A DNA stretch of 64,000 bases from Simmondsia chinensis (taxonomy: Eukaryota; Streptophyta; Magnoliopsida; Caryophyllales; Simmondsiaceae): NCBI GenBank assembly GCA_018398585.1, contig JAGTTD010000010.1:7914501-7978500 (forward strand), in the 5' to 3' direction. The notes beneath the pieces are model-generated. The model saw only the letters and a program-made list of their open reading frames with translations. It did no database searches and was not told where the DNA came from. The translations under genes were made by a program, and so were the position numbers. Of this stretch, positions 22,142 to 37,100 are shown in pieces (the stretch's first letter is position 1; each line of letters begins with the position of its first letter).

Positions 22142-25100
22142 GTGAAGAGTAATTTAGATATTAAATAAATAGATTAAATGCTTAATTATAATTATAACCC
22201 TGCCTAACTCTATATATAGGGACTTGAGTTTTGAGGAGATGTATGAATGAATTTGGATTGATAGTCTCTTCTTTCCTCTCTCTCTCTCTCTAAGTTTCTC
22301 CTTCCCTTTTTATCTAGTCTATCTTTTTCTCTTATCTTTCCAATACTATACCTAAACATGTAAATTCTATACTATTGTATGGTTTTTACCAAGTTGTATA
22401 CAAATACACTACTGTTTTAGAGTTGATTGATTAATCAAGTTGGTTGATTGTTTTGGATCAATTATGCGTTGATATATTTTCAAATTATATAATAAAATTT
22501 GTGAATGAAGTGTTTTGAAGTTGGTCCCAAATGTGTGTTCTAAGTGTTTTGATATGTTTTGATGTGTGTTGGGATGTGTGTCAACACACATTCTTACAGA
22601 AACAGGGATGCAGAGGTGTGTGTCGACACACAGGGCCCGTGTGTTGACACACAGATCAACAGAACCGAGTCTGCAGAACTGTGTGTCGACACACGAGGAG
22701 AATTTTTCCCAGTTTTCGCGCCATAACTTCCCGGGTTTTGCACCCCTTTTTTGGGTATGTTTTGGGACGTCTTCTTTCACTTGATCTATTATATATTCCC
22801 CGCCAATTTGATTAATGAAGGATGATGAAAAAGGGTCTTTGCATTTGAAAAACGGTCATTCTCTAACATCTCCATATATCTCCCTTTACATACTTTCACT
22901 CGACTTTACTTGGTTATTGTTGTATCCCTGAGACTATTTCACACGTTGAAATAAGTCTTAAGGAAAGTGACTTCACGCCTCGAAACCTGAAGATCGGATA
23001 GTTACCCGTTTTCTTGATTTTACAAGTGTTAACACCCACAATCTTAAGACTTAATTTTCTCATTTGGGATTTTGGGTTTGACATGGCTTCGTCACTGAGA
23101 GAGATGACCACGAATTTAGTCAAATTGGACCGTTTAGATGGTGGGAATTTCCGCCGTTGGTAGAGGAAGATGCACTTCCTGATCACGACGCTCAACGTGG
23201 TGTGTGTCCTGAATACACCATACCCTGCACCCCCCGCTGCTGAGGAAGAGGAGATACTGGCCGAGCAACAAGCCCGGTTGAAGTGGGAGAGTGATGACTA
23301 CATCTGTCGAGGGCACATACTCCATGGGATGACTGACGCCTTCTTTGACATCTACTCCAATGTCCCGACCGCTAAGGAACTGTGGGAGGCGCTCAAGGCT
23401 CGGTACATGGCAGAAGACGCCACAAGTAAGAAATTTTTAGTTAGTCAATTTAATAACTATAAAATGGTGGATGGTCATCCGGTTATGGAGCAATTCCATG
23501 AAATTGAACTAATTTTGAATCATTTTAAACAATATAATATGAACATGGACGACACCATTGTTGTTTCGTCTTTGATTGACAAATTTCCCCCTTCTTGGAG
23601 AGACATTAAGAAGTCTCTCAAGCACAAGAAGGAAGACATATCAATCAAAGAATTGGCTAACCATTTGAGAATTGAGGAAGGATACAGGTTACAGGATGAC
23701 AACAAGGACCGCCCTGGTGACATTGGAAAGATCAATGTCACAGAAGAAGGCTAGACGAGTAAAAGGACCAAACGAACCAAACACTTTCACAAGAAACACA
23801 ATGAAAAGAAAACGAAGTTGGTATGTTGGGAGTGTCATGCGCCCGGGCACCCGAGGAGGGACTGCATCTGCCTTAAGAACAATAAGGGGAAGGGGCAAGA
23901 TCATCGCAACAAAAATTCGAACGATAAGTTCGTGGTGATTATGTCGGAGATCAACCTAGTTGAGAGAGATGACTCTTGGTGGGTTGACTCGGGGGCCACA
24001 AAACACGTTTGTAAAGACAAAGGTGTCTTTACAGAATTGGAACCCGTGAATAATGGAACTGTATTGTTCATGGGCAATGGAGCGAGTATACCGGTAAAGG
24101 GGAAGGGAAAAGTTGATTTACTTTTCACTTCTGGAAAAACCCTTACCCTTACCGATGTATACTATGCCTCGGATGTAAAGAAGAACCTTGTGTCTAGTGG
24201 CCTACTCAATAGGTTCGGGTTTAAACTGGTCTTCGAGTTTGACAAGGTTGTTCTGTCGAAGGGGGGCGTGTTTGTTGGAAAGGGGTATCTTTGTAACTGT
24301 ATGTTTAAGTTGAATATCGATAATAAAAGTGCTAGTTCTGTTTATTTGCTTGACTCTACTTATTTATGGCATCATAGATTAGGACATTTGAATTATCGTA
24401 AAATGCGTGAAATGGCTACTTCGATGTTGATTCCACATGTTGAAAAAGTAGATGATAAATGCAAAACTTATATGCTATCGAAAATAACTAAGTTACCGTT
24501 TCCATCGATAGAAAGGAAACAAATTTACTTGATTTGATACATAACGACTTGTGTGACTTCAAAAATTTCCTACCATAGGGGGAAAACAATATTTTATCAC
24601 TTTCATTGATGACTGTTCTAGATCTTGCTATGTATATCTGATTCATTATAGAGATGAGTCGTTAGAAAGATTTAAAGCATATAAAGCTAAAACAGAACTA
24701 CATTGTGAAACCTTCCTGAAACGACTTAGGTTGGACCGTGGTGGAGAATACTATGACCCCAAGTATTTTGAGTCCACTGGTGTAGTGCATGAAATTACCG
24801 CACTATATACGCCACAACAAAAATGCGTGGCTGATAGGAAAAAACGGACTCTTTCTGAAATGGTTAATTCCATGTTGTCATACTCCGGTCTAAGCGATAG
24901 TTTTTGGGGTGAGGCTATGTTAACAGCCTGTCACATTTTGAACCGTGTTCCAAATAAGAAAAGCAAAATGACCCCATATGAACACTGGAACGATAGACCC
25001 CCTAGGTTGAGTTATCTTAAAGTGTGGGGCTGTAGGGCCGTAGTTAGAGTCCCTGAACCTAAGCGTAAAAAGTTAGGTGGAAGAGGCATCAATAGCATAT

Positions 25101-28100
25101 TTGTTCGGTATGCACCGCATAGTAAAGCGTATCAATTCTACATAATTGAGCCAAATGATTATGTTGGTACTAATTCAATAATAGAGTCGTGAGATGCCAT
25201 CTTTGACGAGAATCGGTTCACTTCTATCCCTAGACCAAGGGATTATGTACCGGTTGATAACGACACACCAGTGTCTTATGGTGATGATGATGTTCACCAT
25301 GAGAGGGAATAAACCTCTGAGTCTACTCTAGAACTCCAAAGGAGTAAGAGAGTAAGAAAAGAGAAATCTTTCGGATCGGACTTCTATACCTTTGTGGTAG
25401 AAGGTTCGAGAAATGATGTGGTCCCTGTTGTACCACGTTGTCACGTCATGGAAGCTGACCCTATGATGTTTGATGAGGCAATGAGGTCTCATGATGCCCC
25501 TTTTTGGAAAGAGGCAATTAATGATGAGATGGATTCCATCATGGGCAATAATGCCTTGACATTGGTGGATCTTCCACAAGGTAGTATGCCGATCGGGTGT
25601 AAATGGATCTTCCAGAAGAAGATGAAAGTCGATGGGACTATTGATAAGTTCAAGGCCCGATTGGTGGCTAAAGGGTTTACCCAAAAGCATGGGTTAGACT
25701 ATTTTCACACTTATGCCCCTGTGGCGAGGATATCGACAATAAGAGTGTTGATTGCTCTTGCTTCTATGTATAAACTTGTAAGTCACCAAATGGATGTGAA
25801 AACGGCCTTTCTGAATGGTGAATTGGAAGAGGAAGTGTACATGAAACAACCTGAATGGTTTGTTGTACCAGGCCAAGAGAGGAAGGTATGTAAACTCATA
25901 CGCTCTCTGTATGGGTTGAAGCAAGCCCCGAAACAATGGCATCAAAAGTTTGATTAGGTTGTTATGAACAACGGGGTCATGATAAATGAATCAGATAAGT
26001 GTGTTTATAGCAAATTTGAGAATGGCAAATGTGTCATAATTTGCTTGTATGTGGATGACATGTTGATATTCGGTACGGATCTAGAGCAAGTAGAAAGGAC
26101 TAAAAGGTTTCTCTCTAAAAACTTTGCTATGAAAGACATGGGTGATGCCGAGGTAATCCTTAGTATAAGGATTGTAAGGGATGGGGACTCCATATCCTTG
26201 ACTCAATCCCACTATGTGGAGATTGTGTTGAAGAGATTCAACTGTGGTGCATGTGCACCGGTGCTCACACCCATGGACCCAAGTACGAAATTGGTACCGA
26301 ATAGGGGCCCACCTGTTTATTAGTTAGATTATGCCCGAGTCATTGGGTGTCTGATGTACGCCATGACGAGCACTAGGCCTGACATAGCCTATACTGTTGG
26401 AAAGCTTAGTAGATATACTCGCAATCCGAGTAAGCTACATTGGCAAGCGATCTATAGAGTACTGAAGTACCTGAAGAGTACCATAGATTATGGTATTTCA
26501 TATGTGGGGTATGCCCCGATTTTGGAGGGATACTCGGATGCCAGTTGGATCTCCCATGGGGAGGATCATGCACCCACGAGTGGATGGGTTGTCTTACTCG
26601 GTGGAGGTGCAGTTTCTTGGGGTTCCAAGAAACAGACCTGTATAGCTGATTCTGCGATGGCAGCGGAGTTTATAGCTCTTGCTTCCATGGCTAAAGAAGC
26701 CGAATGGTTAAAGGATCTCTTGTTTCGAGATACCTTTGTGGCCTAAGCCGATCTCTCCGATCTCACCAATCTCTATCCATTGTGATAGTTAAGCTACGCT
26801 TTCTAAAGCGTACAGTGAGGTGTACAATAGGAAGTCTCGACACATTGGTATGAGACACAGTATAGTGAGGCATCTGATTTGAGAAGGTGTCATCACTGTG
26901 GATTTTGTGAGGACAAGTCAGAATCTAGCAGATCCGTTCACAAAAGGCCTTGCTAGAGACTTAGTCCTGAAAATGTGCACAGGGATGGGGTTGAAACCTG
27001 TCGTTTTTAGTCACCCATGATTGGCCCTCAACTCGACGCCTAGTTAGACGCTAGGTCTCGGGTTCAATGAGTGAGTTTTATCATCCGTGTGGCTGCAAGC
27101 ACAAAAGAATTTTGCCATCCCGTATGTGAAGTGCTTGGTACTGCGTCAGAGATTTAAAGGATGAGCGTATGCTCTTAACGGACTCGGCCTTGATAATTCT
27201 GTAACAGAATGCCAGTCGCAGGACATGGTATGTTGGGGTCCACCTTAGTGAGTGTGAAGTTTGGCCGCTTCAAGGGGTGATTTTTAACAAAGGGTTTGGC
27301 CCTGATACACTCGCGAAGGGTACAGGACACATGGCGTCATATGTGTCGATCTGGGAGGTGTAAGGCATGTATGGGGAGTAGAATGCCTAGTGCGCGGTGG
27401 TGTGTTCAGTTAGTCAAAAGGGTTAAGTGGTTCAAAGCTTAGTCTACCATCTTCGATCCGATTAATTGCAAACATGTCATCACTAGCTGAGGGTTCAAGC
27501 GATAGACACCCCATTGATGCGTGACATGGCCTCCTTTAACTTAGAGATGTTATTTATGAGAATGACTGTACTTTAAAAATAGTGGGGGAATGTTGATGTA
27601 TTTTCTAATTATGTAATGAAATTTGTGAATGAAGTGTTTTGAAGTTGGTCCCAAATATGTGTTCTAAGTGTTTTAATATGTTTTGATGTGTGTCGACACA
27701 CATTCTTATAGAAACAGGGATGCAGAGGTGTATGTCGACACATAGGGCCCGTGTGTCGATACACAGATCAACAGAACCGAGTCTGCAGAACTGTGTGTCG
27801 ACACACAGGGAGAATTTTTCCCAGTTTTTACTCGATAACTTCCTGGGTTTTGCACCCCTTTTTGGAGTATGTTTTGGGACGTCTTCTTTCACTTGATCTA
27901 TTGTATATTCCCCACCAATTTCATTGATGAAGGATGATGAAAAAGTGTCTTTGCATTTGAAAAATGGTCATTCTCTTACATCTCCATATATCTCCCTTTA
28001 CATACTTTCACTCCACTTTACTTGGTTATCGTTGTATCCCTGAGACTATTTCACACGCTGAAATAAGTCTTAAGGAAAGTAACTTCACGCCTCGAAACCT

Positions 28101-31100
28101 GAAGATCAGATAGTTACCCGTGTTCTTGATTTTACAAGTGTTAACACCCACAGTATGAAACGCAACACCAACCACCATTTTCCACCTCTACCACCAATCA
28201 CCATGTCTTCTTGTCCCCATGGTCCACCTTGATCAACATGATCACCCCCTTTGATCAGCATAGCTAAGCTATAACTACCACAAACTACTAACATTATCTA
28301 CTGCTCATTATGGTTACTTGGCATCACCGTGATCAACCCCACTACTATAGCCTACCACTGTCATCATCATTCACCATTTTTGGTTGGCTTATTGATGCAG
28401 TTAAAATTAGAAAAAGCGGCTCTATTCAAAAGTTAACTAAGATTGGATAGTAGAAATAGGGGAGATGGAAGAAGAAATTCAGAGAGAGAGAGAGAGAGAG
28501 AATATTAAAAGAAGGGGAGAATTTTATGAACTTTTATTCATAACATGCATTACAAATCTAATCCTCTATTTATAGATGGAGATGGGATAACTAACTGATA
28601 TTATAATTATGTAATAAAAGAAAAATAACCTAAATTAGCACTAAAATAAAGCTATTTATTAAAATACTATTTAATCATATGTCTAGCATGTGATTAATTT
28701 ATTTTTCCTATAACATATCTCCCTCCTGAAAATCACACTTGTCCTCAAGGGTTAAAATCGAAATATTAATCCACCTGGGTCAAATACTGTTGCTATTAAT
28801 TGCAAGTATAAAAAAAAACTAAAATAAGCCCAAGAAGAAAAGTTGAATAGATGTGATGTAACATTTCTATAATAAGAAGTTGGGCCAAAACAAGCTAAAT
28901 TTGAGCCATAATGTAGTAGCTACCATAGGAATAGATGAAGCCAAGAGGAAGTGGGATATAATATGTCGATTGTTCAAGGGTATTATCTATCATTTACTAT
29001 TTCTTCCCCTATCATTGCCAATCAAACCCCTTCGTAGCACTTCTATGGCAGCACCTTCTCCAACACCGTTGCCCACCCAACGTTGATGGCCGTAAACGAC
29101 ACCAACAACTTCGGCCATGTCTGCAACCGCCAGTTATCCTCCACCTTCATCAGCTCCATCATTTTGTTGGTTGAAATCAATTGAAACCCTAGCAATGATG
29201 GTGGCTTCTTCAACTCACTCGGATCTGACCCAAGCAACAATGGTAGCTCCAGTGACTCTCCACCATCGCCACCGTGGCCCCAACTTTCACCATCACCGAC
29301 TCCAGGTGGTTAACCTTCGGGCTAATAGGTATTGCATTTTCTAATTTTTTGGTATTTGAGGGTGTGGATTTACCTCTATTGACTAATTCATTAATATTTC
29401 TTTATAATTTGGCAAAATTTTCCATCCATGGATCCACTTTTGGATCTTTCAAGTCCATTCTCTGAAATTGCTCACCTATTTCAGCTCCTTGGCTTCTTAG
29501 TTCTTCAGCTCTTTGGTTTTTGAGCTTTGAACTTAGATTGCCAGGCATGGCACCTTTTTTTTTTTACGTTGAGAGGTTCGCTTAGCTCTGAAACCACCGA
29601 TACAGTTAAAAGTAGAAAAAATGGCTAGATTGCACTCTTCAAAGGTTAACTAAGATTGGATGGTAGAAATTAGGGTAGAGAGAAGAAGAAAATCAGGGGA
29701 TAGAGAGAATAGTAAGGGAGGAGAAGAATTTTATTAACTTTTATTTATAACTTGCATTATAAATCTAATCCCCTATTTATAGATAGAAGGGAATAACTAA
29801 CTAATATTGTAATTACCTAATAAAAGGAAAAATAACCTAGATTATCAGTAAAATAAAGCTATCTATTAAAATATTATTTAATCACATGTTTAACACGTTA
29901 TTAATTTATTTTTCCGGTAACACTTATATTGTCATTATTATAGATAAATTCTTTTCTAAATATATATCCAAAAACTCTATTTTGCTAAAAGTATCTTTAT
30001 GAATTACATAAAGGGTTTTTTTTTATTTTATTTTATTGAAAACCACATACATTTTAGATGTGACTTCGAAAAATCATTTAAAATTTTTAATTTTTTAATG
30101 TCACACCTAAACATTACAAAGTGTTTCAATGTCACACTTTAATGTCAATGCTATTAGCATGCCTTAGTTTTTGTTAAAATGGCTTATAGAAAAAGATAAA
30201 ATGATTTTAAAAATTTGAATTTATATTTTAAAAAATAGTTTAAATATCTAAGAAATTTTTAAATATATTTAAAAAAAGTTTTTATATTTTACAAAATATT
30301 TTTTTAAAATATGACGTTATCAAAAACTAATGAATGTTAATGTTGCATTAAGGTGTAATATTAAAAATTTTTAAAAAGTTTACATGTGACATTGAAAAAT
30401 TAGAAATTTATGTAATTTTCTAACACCGTACCTGAAATTTAGGTGATTTTTAGTTTAAAAAAAACCCTTACATAAACAAACACTACAGTTATAAAAATAC
30501 GAATACGAAAATATACATATTTTATTGAAATATATAAGATAAAAAGTTAACCGAAAATACATGAACTAAATGCACCTTTCAAGAATTTTGGAAACTTTAT
30601 GGGATTGTTTAGAAATATAGAATCTTTTAGTTTTCTTTGAAAATTTTCCTCGAAGGACGGAAAACTAGAAAATGTTCAAAAATCTAGTTTTCAATTAGGA
30701 AGTCGGAAAACAATTTTTTATTTTTTATATTTTGTTTACAAAATTGAAAAACAGTTTAAAATTGGGAAGACAACGCTATGGATAGAGGTCCAGTAGGGAA
30801 GGAGAATCGGGTTGAAGCTGCTTCGCATTCATGAGTGGCGCATAGCTTGGCGGGACGCATGGTTGGCGGAACCATTGACGCGGGTTGATGAAGAATGCGG
30901 CTGGTAGTTAGTCTTTAGATCGAGTTTGATTAGGATTAGGATTAGTTTTAAAATTCAGATTTAAACCTTTTATTTGTTTTTTTTTTTTTAAATTTTAAGA
31001 GGAGCACATGGATTGCGATCTCAGCCGGTGGATCTAGCACACGGATTGCAATCTCAGCCGTTTGTTCTAATTAGGAATTAATTTAAATTTTAAATTAGTT

Positions 31101-34100
31101 AGAGTTAAACTAGAAAAACCCCCCTATTTAAAAAGGAGGATAGTTAGGGTTTTAGTTACCCAATTTTAGATTTATTTTATGAATTATTTGTTTGTTCTAT
31201 TCTCAAAAGTGAGGATAAGAGTCGAATTTATCTTTTCCATGTAATTTTTATTAGAGTTTAATAAAATAAAAGGGAAGGCCGTAGTTTCCTTCCTGTCCCC
31301 CTAATTTTCCGCTGTCGTGCTACTTCAGTTGGTATCAGAGCTCCGAATGTTTCAGAGATTGCATCAAGTCATCAACGGTACGCTACTGTCGAGGAAGTTT
31401 CTGATCGAGACCGAATTATGCAAAACGAATGGAGATTAGACAGAGTTCGAGGGGAGACTTAAGCAAATCGAGCGTTGCTCGATTCAATTGGGGGCAAATC
31501 CTGACTTAAAGCCAGGAACCCAGCCCCAACGCCCATTAACACTGGGTAAAAACAAAAAGGTGAAGGACAAGATCAAGAATCCGGCATTGGTTGTTAATCT
31601 ACTGGACCATGAGTTAAGGCAGTATCGGCTGTGTATTGGTACCGCCAACGTTGGAAAACGAGAGGTGGGCACCTACCTCCGTGAAGAAAATTCGGAGTTT
31701 GAGGAAGTTGGCATAATTGTGTTGGAAGAAACTCAAGACGCTAACTTCACTTGGTGAGGAGGAATTAGTGGGTGACGAAGGTCACTTGCTATTAGTCAGG
31801 CGAGCTGGCTTCACACCTGAAGAAGCATAAGGAGAAGATTGGAGGCTCCATGGCATTTTCCAGACCACTTGTACCATTGGCGGTAGGGTATGTCGTATGG
31901 TCATTGATTCGGGAAGTTGTGAAATGCCATCGCCGAAGAAGCCGTTCAGAAGCTAGGGTTGAAGATGGAGGAACATCCGAACCCTTACATGGTGTCTTGG
32001 CTCGAGAAAGACGATCAGGTAACTATATCAAGATGTTACTTGGTCAATTTCTCAATTGGGGACACATATCGGGAAGCGGTTTGGTGTGATGATGGACACT
32101 TGTCACTTGCTATTGGGATGTTCGTGGCAATATGATAGGAGCATCGTCCATGACAGAAGAAAGAACACATATAGCTTCATCTTTGAGGGGATAAAGATCA
32201 TCTTGGTGCCCCAAGAAGGTCAAGGTGCCATGTGTGTCAAGGAACAAAGAACCGGAGCCAGAAGAAAAGGATGTGAGCACCAACGTAGTTGGCGAGGCCA
32301 TGTTGGCGTCACCACCAATAGATGTTACCCATGGAGAACCTATCTTTGATGAGGCACCACAACTATACCTATCTTCTCCACCCTTATTTGATGAGCCCAT
32401 GTATGATGAGCCCATTTTTGACAAGGAGGAGGAATCAGATGAGGTAGGGAGTCAATCGAGGAAGGATTATCCAGAAGCGTTGGCGTCCTACGTACCGCCA
32501 ACAATGGGCGTAGAGACTCATTTAGGGCATGAGTACATTAGGCACCTAATGGGGATGTTACTTGTGATGATCTACATCCGGGCGAGGCCGAAAGGCGGGT
32601 CGACTATACTAACGCCGACCAAGGATGGGACTTGGCAGGACTACAGTAATAGTGAAACAACACAGATGAAAGAAGTGAAAGAATTACCGGGAGCTGTGAC
32701 AGTAGTAAGAACAAGCCCGCAATGGGAGTGTCAAGTACCGAGAAGAGGGTTACTGAATCTGCTCCATCATCGAGTAGATTTCACACCACCTTTACCACCT
32801 AAACAAGGTAAGACATGGCGAGGATATACTGACAACAGGTCCGCCATCGAGGTCAGCATGTACTGTGAGGCTCCTTCATTTTTGGCCAGTGTTCTAACTA
32901 TGGCAAGAAGGATCCCAATGACTTCAGGGAAAATTCGAGGGCGAATCCTCTCCAACAGGGAGAGGATGATGCAACCCCGCCTCCTTTGGCGGATAGCTTG
33001 GCGGCTCAGTCACTGGCAGGAGTGGAGCATGACAAGAAGGCGTATGGATTGGAGAGCGAAAAGCTTGGCCGTTGGAATAAGAGGATTCTACATGGTGAGA
33101 AAGACCCTTTGCCGAATTCGAGAACGAATTCTCTCCAAGCCGGAGAGAATGATGCAGCCGCCATCTAGAGATTTGGGGGGTGAGGTCTAACGGGAAGACA
33201 ACGCCATGGATAGAGGTCCAGCAGGAAAGGAGAATCGGGTTGAAGCTGCTTCATATCCGTGAGTGGCGCATAGCTTGGCGGGACACATGGTTGGCGGAAC
33301 CATTGACGCGGGTTGATGAAGAATGCGGCTGGTAGTTAGTCTTTAGATAGAGTTTGATTAGGATTAGGATTAGTTTTAAAATTCAGATTTAAACCTTTAT
33401 TTGATTTTTTTTTTTTTTAAATTTTGAGAGGAGCATATAGATTGCGACCCCAGCCGTTGGATCTAGCACACGGATTGCAATCTCAGCATTTGGTTCTAAG
33501 TAGGAATTAATTTAAATTTTAAATTAGTTAGAGTTAAACTAGAAAAATCCCCCTATTTAAAGAGGAGGATAGTTAGGGTTTTAGTTAGCCAATTTTAGAT
33601 TTTTTTTAAGAATTATTTGTTCGTTCTATTCTCAAGAGTAAGGATGAGAGTTAAATTTATCTTTCCCCTACAATTTTTATTAGAGTTTAATAAAATAAAA
33701 GGGAAGACCGTCACTTCCTTTCTATCCCCCTAATATTCCACTGCCACGTTGCATCAAAACTGTTTTTCAAAATTTTCGCACTCGTGCTACAAATGTCTTT
33801 CTGCACCAAATGCACTAATGCTACCTATGCCTTTATGTAACTAATTACACATGACAATAGTTTATTCGTTTATTAAAAAAGTTATTATATAATATTATTT
33901 TTATGGTTTAATTATGTGTTGCCACATCATTCGTTATGCATATGAGTACATAAATTGAGTGCATATATAATATTTCCCATCGAAATATCATGTGTTTTCA
34001 CTATTGCAAAAGTCATTCCCTCACTCCCTTATAAACTGTGCACCTCGACATAAAACCTTCAAATAGGTACTTGTAATTCAATCAATATCCAAATTTTAAC

Positions 34101-37100
34101 GGATCATATAATTGAACCAATTATTTTTTGATCAGTTACTCTTATTTATTGGGATCAATTAAGGATCATATTATTCAGGTTTTCAAGTTCATAAGTATTA
34201 CTTATGCCCCTTTTTAATAAGAAATGAGAAGAAATGATAGGAAATATCAAAGTAAACATTCTAACTCAAACACATTTTCTACGGAGCAAATTAATATAAG
34301 ACCTATCAAACTTTCTTATTAAATACAAGAAACTCTTTGGACATTTAATTTAAGACAACTCACCTCCTAAACTTTACAATTGAACACAACCCACCTCATA
34401 AACTTTTAATTTTGTGAAATAACCCTCCGAACTTAGAACTTAGATATAACTCACCTATTGAACTTTGCAATTTAGACGCAACTCAACCTTTATTCAATTT
34501 TAAAAAGGAACCCATTAAACTATATTATTAAACCAATATCACATCTACATATCAAACTTAATGTCTAAATGAACGTAATTTACTTTTTATTACCTAATGC
34601 AAGAACATTGTAGCTCCCCAAACTATGATATCAAAACACAACTCACCCTTCTGCATTTATTTTTTTTTTAAAATAACACTTTAACTATGATATCACGGGT
34701 TGAGTTGTTAAACTAAAAGTTCAGATGAACAATTGTGTTTTGTAAGAAAGTTAAGGTGGTTTCACATTAATTTGCCTTTTCAACCTTCGATATTGGGTAA
34801 CTGTTTTCGATTTTTTGTTCCTAATCGTGTTTTTCCAATAGAAAGTATTAAAAAAAAAACCAAAAATAAAAAGAATAATTGGAAACATAAAATAAAAACT
34901 ATTTCTCTTCCTCTATAGGCCCTACATCTTTCTTTCTTTCCGTCGAGCCATCTTATGAACACCATATTTTTCTTTCTGTTTGACAGTTAACAAACTAGAT
35001 CTTGTCTCTTTCTATCACACTACCATATAAACACTACATGTCTCTCTCTTTCTATAACATGGTTATGTATACCATAAACCAACAATGACATATTATTTAT
35101 CGACTTGGCCTCCATTTGCAACTATTATTATACCATGTTTACCGTATCTCTGGCGCAATATAGTTTTGAATGGTAAGCCACTAAGTCTCGCACACTTTAG
35201 CTCTGGAAAGAGAAAGCTCCATGTTAGGTTGTGTCTCAAATTTTTGGGCCCAGATTTCGAATACAGGTCTATGGTGGAGCGAAGGGACCGGGCCCTTTTT
35301 TCCGGGTTAGGTTACCCCTGGTTTTCTCTCTTGTATTGTATATAAGCTCTTTTCTTATCTAGGGTTTCAATCAAGAGTGTGTGTGAGCCGTTTTTCTTTC
35401 AGCCGAAAAGAGAGAGAGAGAGAGGGAGTGAAGAATCTTCTTGTAATTCTCAACAATTTTGATCAATAAAAATTCTCTACCTCCGCCAGTGGTTTTTCCC
35501 CTCTCGTTTGAGGGTTTTCCACATAAATCTGTTGTCTTGGTTGTTTGTTCTCTTTTCCCTTGTCATTTACTTCTCGGATCTGTTTTAGTATCTAAATTGA
35601 ACCCATACCTTGGGTAATATTTTCTTTTCAAATTGGTATCAGAACCCTAGTTGTTTGATTTGGTGCTATTACGTCCGTTGTGAAATCTGAAGTTGAGAAG
35701 TTTGGTGGTTAAGGGAGGTTTAGTCTATGACAGGTTCACATGAAGGACCTCTTAACTCAGAATGGTTTGAAGAAAGCTTTGGACGGGAAAGAGAAGAAGC
35801 CAGAGAGTATGTTAAAAGGTCAATGTGAGGAGTTGGACGAAAAGGCTCTTACTGCTATTTAGATGTGTCTTACCGATGATGTTTTGGCTGAAGTTTTAAA
35901 GGTAAAAACCACCAAGGAGTTGTGGGAGTAATTATAGGAGATGTTCTGTGTTAAATCTGTCTCCAACAAACTTGCTGTCAAGTGATGGTTGTTCACATTT
36001 CGTATGTCATAAGGCACATCTCTTAAAATTCACATTAATGAGTTTAACTCTATGATTCAAGAGTTAAAAGAACTTGATGATGCTCCAAAAGATGAAGATC
36101 AGGCTATGTTGTTGTTGCGTTCTCTCTGAACCTCTTATAAGGCTTTTTGTTGATATTATAATTTATGGCGGTAGAAAAACTATCACTATTGATGAGGTTA
36201 AGAAAAATTTGCTGAGTAAAGAAAGGGTTGATAAGGAGTTGTCCCACTCTATTAATGACTCAGGAAGTGTTTTATTTGTTAGAGGAAGAACTGAAATAAG
36301 AGGGTCTAATAGTGGAGGAAACAAGTCTAGGTCAAAATCTAAACATAAAAACCTAACCTGTAATTATTGTCATAAGAAAGGGCATATTAAGAAATATTGT
36401 TTCAAGCTTAAGGGGAAACAAAATGATGATAACAGAAAGGACCACAAAAGAAATGAAAAATTGCTAAAGTCAGTGTTGTTGAAGATGAGAGTGATGCTAA
36501 TGTCCTTTTAGTGATTGAATCTCAATCCAGATCTAAAGAAAAATGGATTCTGGATTCGGGTTGCTCCTATCATGTATGTCCCAATCGAGATTGGTTCACT
36601 GCATATAAGTTAATTCAGGGTGGAGTTGTTCTAATGGGCAATGATGCAACATGCAGAGTTTCGAGTATTGGAACAATTTGTGTAAAGATAGGACATTGAG
36701 TGATGTACTACATGTTCCTGATTTGAAGAAAAATATCATCTCTCTAGGTACCCTTGATTCTCAAGGGTACAAGTACACAGTTGAAGATGGAGTTATGAAG
36801 ATCAGTAAGGGTGCTCTAACTGTGATGAAAGGCAGACGGGTTGAAACTTTGTATGAACTTGTTGGTTCCACAGTAACAGGATTAGTAGCTGTATCTTCAT
36901 CATCAATGACAGAATCAGATATCACTAAGCTTTGGCACATGAGGCTTGGTCATATGGGTGATAAGGGACTGTCAGAACTCAGTAATAGGGGCTTATTTTG
37001 TGGTCAGACTACAAAACTGATGGAATTATATGAGCATTGCGTATTTGGGAAGCATAAAAGGGTTAGCTTCAAACCGGCGGTGCATAAGACAAAGGGGACC

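Larger units (their letters stand above)
22465..28152 (+). mobile_element. Ty1/copia retrotransposon, unit B (full length, defective)
   Basis: The 5' LTR is 22465-23040 and the 3' LTR 27591-28152. Both end in AACACCCACA and contain the palindrome cluster. A polypurine tract (AGTGGGGGAA) lies at 27581-27590. Domain order in between is gag, protease, integrase, reverse transcriptase, RNase H, which is the Ty1/copia order. The flanks AATTA and GTATG do not match as a target duplication, as expected after the tandem duplication and recombination. The gag and pol sequences resemble the Tork/TNT1 branch. It lies inside intron 4 of the minus-strand split gene, in opposite orientation to it. Confidence 0.88.
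30763..33756 (+). mobile_element. Ty3/gypsy derivative retaining only gag leader and protease
   Basis: The 5' LTR is 30763-31327 and the 3' LTR 33191-33756. The LTRs start TGGGAAGACAACG (CGGGAAGAC in the 3' copy). GTTGGTATCAGAGC (initiator tRNA-Met primer site) starts at 31328. Flanks AAAAT and AAACT form a 4-of-5 duplication. The internal 1.86 kb has a gag leader, a broken aspartic protease, an acidic linker, and a twice-repeated motif. Reverse transcriptase, RNase H and integrase are absent, so the element depends on a partner. It lies in intron 4 of the split gene. Confidence 0.82.

Noticed and set aside
32225..33190. 321-codon open frame as a host gene
   Set aside because: It sits between gypsy LTRs directly after a protease remnant, and its end overlaps the family's doubled 3' motif.
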